In this document: one piece after another, positions 23,906 to 33,870 of the stretch | Layout: the number at the start of each line of letters is the position of its first letter | How positions within the stretch are numbered: the first letter of the stretch is position 1 | Assembly (NCBI GenBank): GCA_021234155.1 | Contig: JAJEKV010000031.1 | Coordinates: 489,614-553,613, forward strand | DNA from: Isoetes taiwanensis | Taxonomy: Eukaryota > Streptophyta > Lycopodiopsida > Isoetales > Isoetaceae | DNA length: 64,000 bases | Reading direction: 5' to 3' | Translations under genes and position numbers: made by a program | The notes under the pieces: model-generated | Told to the model about the DNA's origin: nothing | Databases searched by the model: none | What the model saw: only the letters and a program-made list of their open reading frames with translations

Positions 23906-24540
23906 GAAGCTTGGCGACCTCCTCCAATCAACTAATGTGTTGCCTTCTCAGGCTTGCGCCCCGAGTGGGTGTGGCTTGCTCTGCTCGCTTCTCTTTGGCT
24001 ATTCTGATCTCCGATTTCTTCTTGTAAGCTCTATGAAGTAACGTGGGGGGATTAGCTTGCATATCTCGCTCAACAGCCGCTGAAAGTGATCACGTGAAAA
24101 TGAGGGTGATCCCGCTTCCGGAGGATACGGTTGGTCTCCTCTTCATATGAAAACGATGGAGTAGCCTCCCCATCAAAGAGGCATACGCCGTTTCCGTGTG
24201 TAGCGGTATCCGGGCCGGATCATCCGAGCGTTAGCCATGGAGGTCCGCCTCTTGGGCCATTTGCAAACCTGTTTTGGGGCTGCGTTTGTAGGGGCCCCCT
24301 CCTCGGCTTGTTCATCCCCTGGCTGGCGGGAAGAATCGGGCATACCGGGCGCCATCTTCTGTTCAACTATCATGCGGTGTCTCCAATGGCGTTGAGCTTA
24401 AATACAAAAACGCTCATTATAGCAAAAGAGCGGGTATGGTATTCGACCCCCTTCAGAGAAGGCGCTTCACGAAATATTCCGTATTTCTTCAGTTTTGCTT
24501 GTGCATCCTGGCGGGGGGTTTTTTTGTTGTGGCGCTGACC
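23906..24540 (-). other. Coding-like sequence upstream of the H3 fold
   Basis: Protein-like minus-strand segments (AKLKKYGIFREAPSLKGVEY near 24,480; KMAPGMPDSSRQPGDEQAEE near 24,330) precede the H3-like frame but are separated by frame changes. They may be the N-terminal part of the same protein or another small ORF. No domain recognised. Confidence 0.35.
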
Positions 24541-24823
24541 ATTAAGAACTCTATAGGGGTTTGAGAATGACGAGGTTTGCGCTTTTATACACTTGCTTGG
24601 GTGTCTCCATCCTTGAAAGGTAGGCGCTTAGGCGGGCCGGGCGGCGGGGGGGAGGAAGGTGAAGGCCGAGGTTTGGCTATGGCGGAGGCCTCCTTCTAGT
24701 CTACAAACTATTGCGGCTAGGGCGGAGCTCAAAGGGCGCTAGGTATTCAGAAAAAGTGAAAGAAAAAGTCACTCTTAAAATTTTAACCCTAAAAAAAAAC
24801 TTTTTATGAAAAAGTGGCGGAGC

Positions 24824-25010
24824 GCTTTTCGAGGTGGCGGGCACCCCCTACCTCGACATCGCTTACCAGGCGCCAAGTCCCGGGTACCCCTGCCCGCCAC
24901 TTAGGGTTTTTTTTTTTTTTTTTTATACGAGGTGGCGGCACCTCCTACCCCGAGGTTTCTCACTTGCCGCCACGACACAGGGTACCCCTACGGCGCCACT
25001 TAGGGTTAGG
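24824..25010 (-). repeat. Tandem repeat in the chromovirus leader
   Basis: Two adjacent imperfect copies of about 90-100 bp share CCCTAAGTGGCG, GGGGTACCC and CCGCCACCTCG blocks and are separated by an A-run. They lie between the primer site and the first coding-like sequence. Confidence 0.65.
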
Positions 25011-25173
25011 GTTTGGCACCGGGTACTCACCTCTTATTTACTCTTAAACCACGTTAAAGCAATCATGACGACATCTACTACACCACCCCAAATCTCATAC
25101 TACCCAAAAATCCTCACACACTAGCTAACGATCTAACGAGTTAGTATGTGGGCAGTGCAATAGTTTGGCTTCC

Positions 25174-25193
25174 CAGAACCATGCTCGATACCC
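25174..25193 (-). promoter_or_regulatory. Primer binding site, initiator Met tRNA type
   Basis: Two bases inside the 5' LTR end, the minus strand reads GGTATCGAGCATGGTT, matching the usual TGGTATCAGAGC-type site complementary to initiator tRNA-Met except for one missing A. The missing base fits the small-gap pattern of the whole element. Confidence 0.75.
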
Positions 25194-25195
25194 TT

Positions 25196-26850
25196 TGTGG
25201 ACGCCTCGAACATATACGACCCTCCGGACGTATACATCACGAGGACTTTCCCTCCCATGGCGACCAACTTCGCCATGAGCGGGAACCCTCCAGATCTATA
25301 TTCGGGCCATCTATAATACGATGCCCGAAAGAAGGATTGAAAAGGTCATTCGCCCGCGCCTTCAATGGGGCTCCTACGTCGGCGGAAGCGTGAATACAAG
25401 GGTTAGCACACAACATAAATCACATATAAATAACCACCACGAAGGGTGGCATATCCATCCAAATACCAACGGCAAAGAATATGCATCTAAACCTAAGAAA
25501 ACACCCCAAACCCATGGTTCTACCCCGGTTTAGACTCCAGTGAGGATCGACCGACGGCTAGGCCTCAAAGAGATCGCAGATTTAATCTTGACATGGCGTT
25601 ATCGGCATAGAACATTGGCTAGGGTTGTCCACTCCATCCGCCCCTCTTGTGCACACTTTGCAGATGGGTCAATTCACGTATATGGCGCCGCTATAGCCTT
25701 CCTTCGGAGACGCAGGCTCGAGGCATCACCCCTCGGGCCGAGCCTACCTGGGGTTCATGAAGCCCCTGGTCCGATGAGGCCGGTCGGAAGCGTCCCCTTC
25801 CGTAATCACGGTGGCTCCATGGGCGAGAAGCTAGAGAATACGTGCGCATCGGCGACCCCGGCATCCGTACCCGACTTACTCACCCTAAATCTACTCAAAG
25901 TGCAAAGGTGCCCCATACGGGTCACACCTTCCCACCTGGGAGTGTCGGGGACCCATACCCCGCCCTCACGTGACCGGCTATCAGGTCTAGCTCGCTATAT
26001 AGGAGTCCCGGGAGCCTTTTATATTCGTGCAAGACCCCACCTCCACTTCACCACTTGTGTTCCCTTTGTCCGTGCTGCCCATTACCATAGCATCTATGAC
26101 CCGGTGGGTTCTCTTGTGCACACGTGCCGCATTTAACGGGATATCTAGGGGCTCTATCTAGGAGCATACTACAATAAATAGCCTCGAGAGGTCTCTACCC
26201 CCCTTAATCCCCCATTTCAGAGTAACCCTAGGCTAACAACCACCAATCCATCCATTACAAGTTGAACGGAATCTAAATATATATAGAGAGAACCTACCTT
26301 TACAATCAAGGGTTAGTTCCTACGCAGTAAACACAAAGAGAATAGATCAACAACCCAAGCAGGTGCCCAATGAGCGCTTATCCTAGAATTCACAACTACA
26401 CTAGCCACCCACCTGTGTTTCGGCTCGACCCATTGTCATTGGGGATCTCCATCTTCTTGATCTTGGTGTTCAACTTGTGTAAGAAGGGTGGCGTCCAATT
26501 GCTCAAGGTGGCGCTCAGCTCTGGTCACAAGGGTGGCGCTCCACTGCTCCAGGTGAGTTGTGGCTGATATGGGGGTGGTGATCCACCCTATTGACCCCAA
26601 TTAGCATTATCATGCTAGCCAATCGAGGGTGGCCACGTGGCGCCTTCCCAAACCATAATTAGCTTAATTATGGTTTTTAAATATTAGTTCCTTAATTATA
26701 GGTTATTATTGTCAATAATTAAATTAGCTATGCTAATTTAATTCCTTTTAAGTGAACCACCTAGGTTCCCATACCCCATGTGGCGTATGTATCCTTGGTG
26801 ATGTGTCAACATATTTATACTTATACCGTATAAATACTTGGAACGTCACA
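25196..26850 (-). repeat. 5' LTR of the chromovirus
   Basis: 1,655 bp, ending CGTCACA on the plus strand and starting TGTGGACGCC. It should contain the element promoter. It is 35 bp longer than the other LTR because of many small gaps in both copies. Confidence 0.92.
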
Positions 26851-26855
26851 GTCGG

Positions 26856-27500
26856 TCAAGCCCAAGTACATCCATCTGTACAATTGTAATCATACCTGAA
26901 GAAGAGGTTGTCAACTGCAACCCATGCCCTTCTGCTGCAAACCATTCAAGTATTGAATGCGATATAACATATATTAATTATAATATGCCTTGTGTAGTAG
27001 AAAACAAGCTTATGAAATATAATTTGCCATGTCTTGAAACAACACAAAACAAGGGAATTAATACAATCAACAGACATCAAAGGAATACCAATCTTGTTAA
27101 TTGGTATTCCTTCATCAAAATTGTAAGTAACGCAAGCTACATCCTTGGCAGAAGCAAAATGAGGTCTGGAACCAATTACCAAAGCAGTGTATATGATTCT
27201 TCTGCATGTAAGCAAAATTGATCGGAATCATCCAAGCACGATCATGCACAAGACAAAAACCAAAGGAAACATCTGCAAAGCTCATCGCAGAGGTCAAAAA
27301 TAGAAGTAGAATCTCAGTGCTTCAACCTTAAAACAAAAAAAAAAACATAGAAATAGAAGGATAACAGCAAATTTGGAATCAAAACTAGCAATAGCTGCCA
27401 TGATTCATCCATTTCAAGCTATCTCCAAATACACAGCCTAAAAGCGGAATATAGATCGTAGAGAAACAATCTTGCTTTAACAAAATACATGAAGGTCTTT
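26856..27500. other. Intergenic, no gene recognised
   Basis: Flank of the retrotransposon. Minus-strand fragments with splice-like edges (for example CTTCTTCAG|GTATGA near 26,900) occur, but no protein family could be recognised. Confidence 0.35.
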
Positions 27501-27502
27501 CA

Positions 27503-27640
27503 TGTACTGGTAACACATTAGTAAAATAGCAATGTCTCAAGTTCGAGATGGCTCAAAGTCGCACTATATATAATTCTGTCACATTGCTTCTATGGACTCC
27601 GTGGACATTAAACTAATATATCTATCCGTCTATACATCCA
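27503..27640 (+). mobile_element. tRNA-derived SINE sharing a LINE tail
   Basis: A head with a box-B-like AGTTCGAGATGG and an upstream box-A-like TGGTAACACATTAG is followed by a short body and the 3' segment GGACTCCGTGGACATTAAA with a TATC-rich tail. The 3' segment matches the tail of the LINE at 37,966 (GGTCTCCGTGGAC). SINEs that share a 3' end with a LINE are mobilised by that LINE's reverse transcriptase. Confidence 0.55.
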
Positions 27641-27820
27641 TCTAAAAAGTCTCAAAAAAGAAAGTTCCAAAAAATTACTCCTTTAAACCTTAGAAATCTA
27701 TCTCAGTCTTGCCCTAATTGTTTTCAAGATAACAAAAAAAAAAAATAGAGGATGGGTTTAGAAATCTATCTCGGCCCTACCCTAACTGATTTCAACATAA
27801 TGTAAAAAAACATGGAGGAT

Positions 27821-29825
27821 GGGCAATGCCAGAAAATTCAGGTTAATTCTTTGTGGTCTATGGTAACAAATGATAACTGAAATGCAAAAATAGCTTAGCC
27901 AACTTCCATTCCACATTGTAGGGAAGTGGCAGATAGCAGCACCATATTACACTCCATCAAAATGGTGTGATCCAATTTCTATATTATATTTGTATCTTTA
28001 TCTTTAGCCTCTGGCGTGCTAGTTTGAATATTTATTAGATTTAGAGGAGGGTCACCAATAGTGGACCATGATCAAATTGTGGATCATACAAAAATGGATC
28101 AGATTCTCTAATAATGGATCAATCCATAATTATTGTATCAATCTCAACCATTGGACGAAGTGGATGAAAAAAATAGATTTAATCGCGACCATTAAACCTT
28201 GATACACAATTAGGGCTTCTACATATCCCATTTCGTAGGGAGATTTTATAAGCAAGATACATCCAATATTTTTGAACAAAAATTTGCATAATTCGTAATA
28301 TCTCGCACCAAGACCTTCTTAGCCATGCAATTTAGTTGATAAAATTATTTTAATTTGGACCTTTCCCTGGTCATGGCTTTTAACTGGTCTACTTTTAGCA
28401 CCTCCCCCCTCCCGGCTTGGACGCTATTTTTTATTTGCATTCATTTAGATGGTTACTTGGCTATCTTTTTTTCCAAACTCATGCTCCTCACATGGCATTT
28501 TCTTCCTAAGTTTTCTGTTGCCCTTAGAGACGAAAGATATAGCTTTGAAACCCTTTTGCTATGGAGCGAAGGCAAAACTTTTTTCAACCAGTCATCGAAT
28601 TGAGCTACTTGCCAGACAAACTCATTCGAAACTTATGCCCCCTTAGTTTGTATAGGATTTATCCCTGAACTGAATCAACATGTTCTTATGTTGCATGCCT
28701 GGCTTGTGCAATTGGTTCATTACCCTGCATCCAAAAAGGCTTGCCATGATCGACCCATTTGCTAGACAATGTGAGAGAGCCCTTGGTATCAATTGCTGAT
28801 TTGTCACGGTTCTCTTTAAAAGAGGGTCAAGCGATGAGCGGTCAATGGCCCATGCACCTTAAAGAAATTGTCTAGAATAAGTTCTCAGCTTCCTAAATGT
28901 CCACCTCCATTTTTGAGCAGAAACGTGAGATGAAATACCTCTTGGAAACTCGTTTGAAGAAGCCACAAGCTTCTCTTTTGCAATTCCAACCCTCTGCAAG
29001 TATATGCTCCAACCATACCATTGTAAATAGTTTTGAAACTCTCAAGTCTCACCTTTGTCATCTGGGATCGGAGATATCCAGCTGCCAATTTGGCATCAAC
29101 ATAATGTTTTGTTGAACAACCGAGAAAGCTCATTGCCATACCTTGAGAAGGAGGTTCTTATGGGGACAAAGTTATGCTGGTGGGGTGCAAAAGAATGCGA
29201 CCCCGGCACTTAGATCAGCACCTTGCACCTACTATTCTATTGTAGTATTCCACTTGTCATTCATTGGAGCTGTGCTAGTACCAATAACACCCTAAACAAG
29301 CTGCCATATCGGGTGCTATATGAGTGCTGCAGCATGTGTCCGGACACTTGCTTTGCACCCCACCAGCATACTTTTGCCCATGGCTTGATTCCACTAGGGA
29401 GTTACATGCTAGTTTGGCCACATGATTCTTGCCAACCGCTAAGGTTCCTCTATCGTTTCAGACACCTGGGCAATGCCAGAAGATTTAGGCGAGTTCTCTG
29501 TGGTCTATGGTAACAAATGATAACTGGAATACGAAATTGGTTTAGCCAACTTCCATTCCATATTGTAGGGAAGCGAACTATTGGATGAAGTGGATGAAAA
29601 AAATAGATTTAATCGTAACCATTAAACGTTGACCCATGGTTGGAGCTTCCATAAATCCTTATAGGGAGATTTTATAGGCAACACATCATTTTCTTTAGCA
29701 AAAGTTTGCATAATACATATTATCTCGCACTATGATTTGGACCTTTCCCTAGTCATGGATTTTAACTGGTCTACTATCCCCCCCACCCCAAAACTCATGC
29801 TCCCCACATGTCGTTTTCTTTGCTT
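27821..29825. repeat. Tandem segmental duplication, about 1.65 kb unit plus partial second copy
   Basis: Sequence starting GGGCAATGCCAGAA at 27,821 restarts at 29,468 and stays similar to about 29,825, with an internal deletion of about 260 bp in the second copy. Shared blocks include GTCTATGGTAACAAATGATA and GGACCTTTCCCT(G/A)GTCATGG. Part of the unit also occurs at 12,390-13,175. No coding function is visible. Confidence 0.75.
29173..29370. mobile_element. MITE with 19 bp terminal inverted repeats
   Basis: 198 bp bounded by TATGCTGGTGGGGTGCAAA at 29,173 and its exact complement ending at 29,370. It interrupts the duplicated unit at a point where the 12.4-13.2 kb copy has no such sequence, so it is a later insertion. 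The target duplication is unclear. Confidence 0.8.
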
Positions 29826-30310
29826 TCGATAGGTAGTAGTTGCGTTGGAGTCTATAGAATAGTAACTAGTTTATCAAAAGCTTCTCCCTTCTTGGATTTT
29901 ATATATACCTACTCCTTATGTAATGTGGAAACTTCTTATTCATCCAATTGGATCTTTAAAAAGCTCAAGTCAAATGCTAGAATACAAAATACACTATTGA
30001 ACTATAAAATACTTTTTACATATACCATTTCTTGCCTACAATACAGAACAATGTAGTTTAGGCATAGGCAACATATAATCATGTATTGTCCAATGCATAG
30101 AAAGTCCCTACTCTATTTATATGCAGCACTAATGAATCTTAAACTTAAGAACACGAAAACAAGGTAGAATGCAACACAATGCAAGGATCCTTCTTCCACA
30201 TGTAGCACCCATGGAGAACATAATCACACGTTACACTTCTCCATCTCTGACGCCTAAGCGAACACATTAAAGATACTTGAATCCTTGCTATGTAGCCCTA
30301 TGAAATAACA
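29826..30310. other. Downstream region of the dirigent gene
   Basis: AT-rich, no gene recognised. It contains the likely 3' UTR of the dirigent gene next to its stop. Confidence 0.45.
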
Positions 30311-30784
30311 TTAACAAGTATGGGAATGATGGAAGGAAGCATCATGAGGAAGGTAAATGGTGCATTTAAGGAGAACAGTGCTCTCAGGAATATTAAGGGC
30401 CTCAGTGATATAAGTAGCAAAGCCAGAAGCCCTTCTAAAGTCCCCAGTACCCCCAACAATGGCAAGTTCTCTTTCTTGCTTAGGGCCAAGGGCAACATCA
30501 GTGCCTTGGAAAGCAATGGTGCCATAGAACTTATCAGTATCAAGGGCAGCACTGAAGCAAAGGAAGGCCTCATCTTTTCCAACAGTGGCCACCATGAAGG
30601 TCCCTTTGCCATTCCCAATCTTCTTAGAATTCTCATCTTTTTCTTCTGTTATAAGGGTGTCTATGACAAACATGGATCCAAATTGTGTGTGCTCTGTGTC
30701 ACCGTGCGGCCCAGCGGCTCGCACGCTCGTCGCGGGCTTGCCATGGAGGTGCAGATCTAGGTGCACAACCTTCTGGTGCTCCAT
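30311..30784 (-). CDS. Dirigent family protein, no signal peptide
   Basis: A single-exon frame of 157 residues begins MEHQKVVHLDLHLHG. Dirigent features are HLDLHLHG at the start of the beta-barrel, GSMFVIDTLIT, IGNGKGTFMVATVG, LCFSAAL, and the C-terminal VGGTGDFRRASGFATYI. Dirigent proteins steer radical coupling or ring formation in lignan, lignin or related pathways. Most are secreted with an N-terminal signal peptide; this one starts directly at the barrel and has none, so it is either cytosolic, like the monocot jacalin-fusion class without its lectin part, or lacks an upstream exon. A TATA box lies 74-80 bp upstream of the ATG. The frame is intact. Confidence 0.88.
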   Translation of the reverse strand: MEHQKVVHLDLHLHGKPATSVRAAGPHGDTEHTQFGSMFVIDTLITEEKDENSKKIGNGKGTFMVATVGKDEAFLCFSAALDTDKFYGTIAFQGTDVALGPKQERELAIVGGTGDFRRASGFATYITEALNIPESTVLLKCTIYLPHDASFHHSHTC

Positions 30785-30857
30785 CTCTATTTGAATTGAA
30801 TTGGATTGAACTGAACGAAATAATCTCTAGAATGAAGCTGCTCTTTTGGTGTGCAAG

Positions 30858-30864
30858 TTATATA
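30858..30864 (-). promoter_or_regulatory. TATA box of the dirigent gene
   Basis: Minus-strand TATATAA, 74-80 bp upstream of the dirigent ATG, giving an expected 5' UTR of about 45 nt. Confidence 0.55.
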
Positions 30865-33747
30865 GAACATCTAGAGTTCCTTTTTTTTCCCACAAAGGAA
30901 GGAAGCATCCTAGATGTATCAATGAACCCGTTATTAACCTGCACGTTATTTATATTCAATTTATACAGCTCGTTGAAGACTTTTTTTATTCTAAATAAAT
31001 ACATTAAAATATTCCGCCATTATCTTGACGCGTTCGTCTGCTGACATCTCTGCATGCTTCATATCCACATATACTCCAAGTTTCGGAGCCCGTCTGACGC
31101 AGGCTTTGATTTTGCGCAGATTTTGTTTTTGTTTGAAAGCAAGTTGTAACTTCCTGGGTAATTCAGCAACACCAAGTTGTCAGAAGCAAGCTTTAAATTC
31201 CGATTCAAAAGCACGCGCAGTAACTTCTTCCTTCGTAATACGTTACAACAAAGTCAAAACATGTGCCAGCAATTCTGCTTGTTTTCAGTCCATTTTTTTT
31301 CTGCCGGAATGAAGGCACGCAGCTTAGAATTGCGTTAAGGAATGGCCTTCAATTTCTATTCAAAAGTAGATCTGTTGTGAGATTTATTTTATATATGTAT
31401 CATGGAATTTATTTTGTGTATAAATACAAGTGTACATTGCTTTCAAAGTCCACTCTATCCAAAAATTTTCCATTTGTCTTCTCTTTTCTTTATTCCCTAA
31501 GATATATATTCTATTGCAAACCTTATTATGCCCACTATTTATCCCTCAAAAGTCAGGCACATTATGCCCACTATTTACCCTTCAAAAACATGCCCCATGT
31601 GTTGCTATGGGTTGTGCCCACGTTCGATTATATCCCTCTAATCAAATGCCAAATACACTCGTTGTTTATTGAATTTAAAACAATTTATGGCAACCTTTAA
31701 TGCTTCCCTTTATGTCTCTTCCTCCAAAGGAGCAAAGAACTTTGTTTTCAAGACATGGTTACCAACTTTGGGGCACATGACTTTTTATAATTCATTAATA
31801 CATCGAAGTTAACTTTGGATAAGAAGCTTGCCTCGAACAACATGGTGGAAAAGAGGAAGACAATTAGTTACAAAACATGGTGGAGAAAGAGGAAAACAAT
31901 TAACTACAAAAAATGTGTCGCCACAGCCACATTTTTATTCTCAAATGACTTAAATATTGATTTGAATTGCATTAGTTGGGCTTGCATATGTATGAACATT
32001 CAGAGCGTTTCGATTTTCAGCCATCGCAAGCCCAAAAAAAATTGATGCTGATTAGGCACATTTAGCAAGACTCATAGGTTGGCTCAGATCATCACCCGAT
32101 GTTTTCTCATGCTGGCAATATGAGAGGCGTAAGTAAAGTTTTTATTTGAATATTGTGGTACCACTATGCTCATAAACAACTTATGTCAAATTGTGTCGAT
32201 ATTCATTTTTGGAACAAGGAGAAAAAATTTGATATACACAACTTATCTGAAGTAGAAAAGTGCAAGACTTGAGGCAGGTTAGAGTTGGAAAAGTACGAGA
32301 CATGCAATACTAGGTTAAAACATGGAGGAGAAGAACAAAGGGTAAAACGCAAGAACTGAACAGGTCGGGAATCGAAAAAGCTTGGATTTCGAAATTAAAC
32401 AGCCTTGAAAGGGATCAGATTAGCAAAACTTAGGGATCTTAATATGGATTCAAAGCTACAAAAGCAAAAGCAAGGGGGTCAGATTAGCAAAACTTAAGGA
32501 TTTTCGTATGCATTCAACAGTATAAAAGCAACGCAAGGGCAAATATTTCAATAATTGCAAATCTAGAAAAGCAACTTGTTGCAGTGCAAATTCTAAGTTT
32601 CAAGTTCACTCCTCATTACTAGACTCATGTTGGTCATACTTGAATCAGTAATTTTGGGCGTGGCGGATTTTAAATCCTAATGTGGACTATGTTGATCAAG
32701 AGGAATGTGTCATCTACAAAATGGTCATTTAAAATTTTAGCAATTTGGTTATATGTGGTCTATTGAGAAATTGGAGCGAAGGGCTCCCTGAAGAATGAGC
32801 AATAAAAAAGGATCCAAAACAATCTTATTTGACAAACGGATGCATTATCATTAATTAGAATAGAAGATCTATAACTATTAAGAACGAAAAAGAAAAAGCC
32901 TGAAATTGCTTCTTAATTTGAACGAAGTCTGAAGCAAAGTTCACTTAGAAAAATATAATTAAAAGGCCTTGATGATGTCTAGCTTTATGGGAGCGCGAAT
33001 GCAACCAACCTGTAATTAGATTTGTCTTTCACCTTCGGCCCCCAAACAGAGGGTAGTTGCTCTTGTGTTGTAAATAGCTTTTCTTGCTTGTATAGACCCT
33101 TATAGGTGTACCTTGTAGCGTTCAAATCCATACTGTTCGAAGCCATTTCATTCCACTGCCAGACTAGAAGAGGATATTCTTGGTAGTCGATCGATGGCGT
33201 AAAAATTCTTTCCTTGATGAAAATTGAAACTCATCCAGCAAAACAAGATACAAATTCTAAAATTAATAAGTGCATATTCGCATCTGTTGGGTTAAAGCTA
33301 AGTTAATTTTGACCTTAAGAGCAAACTTAGTTAAGAATTCCCGTTAAATTAAGCTAACGCCACATGAAATGCATTCACACATGCCCAATTTAAGCTATTC
33401 TTTAAATTATATATTCCATACATGCCTCATTAAGTTGGTTTAAATTATTATCAAAATGGCCTTTATTAACCTTAAAGTGACCTCTTAAGGTCACTTTAAG
33501 TTTTAGTATGTTTTTTGGATTGGGTTAATTTTGTGTTAATTTTTAGAGATCATGAGCACATCCAAAAAGTATTATCAATAGGTACATAAGCAGAATATGT
33601 AGCATAATAACAGGGGGTTTTCTTTGTGTTTTTGTACGCTTTTCACTAAGGTTTTCCTATGATTTCGTGATGTATTCAAATGGATGTACTAATGCGTACA
33701 TCTAGAGTGCACCATTTCTGAGCCATTGATTTTAGCCCTTTTTTTTC

Positions 33748-33870
33748 AATGGTCAACAACCAATGGCTCACAATAAAAGCCCTTTTTTTGTGCGTGTGGT
33801 GCATAATGGTCAACAACCAATGGCTCACAACAAAAGGCCTCTTTTTGTATGTGTGGTGCATAAGGGCACA
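33748..33870. repeat. Tandem duplication, 57 bp period
   Basis: AATGGTCAACAACCAATGGC starts copies at 33,748 and 33,805, followed by similar T-rich and GTGTGGTGCATAA segments. Confidence 0.8.

Larger units (their letters stand above)
13725..26855 (-). mobile_element. Complete Ty3/gypsy chromovirus LTR retrotransposon with extra genes
   Basis: Two related LTRs (13,730-15,349 and 25,196-26,850) begin TGTG..ACGC and end GCGTCACA or CGTCACA, and are flanked by an identical 5 bp target duplication GTCGG (13,725-13,729 and 26,851-26,855). The primer site, polypurine tract and all coding domains lie on the minus strand, so the right LTR is the 5' LTR. Order from 5': LTR, iMet-type primer site, leader with repeats, histone H3-like gene, poly(A) run, unknown gene(s), gag, protease, RT, RNase H, integrase, chromodomain remnant, polypurine tract, LTR. 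Integrase after RT plus a chromodomain-like end place it in the chromoviruses. At 13.1 kb it is long for this group; the surplus lies between primer site and gag. The coding region has many 1-2 nt indels. Confidence 0.92.
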
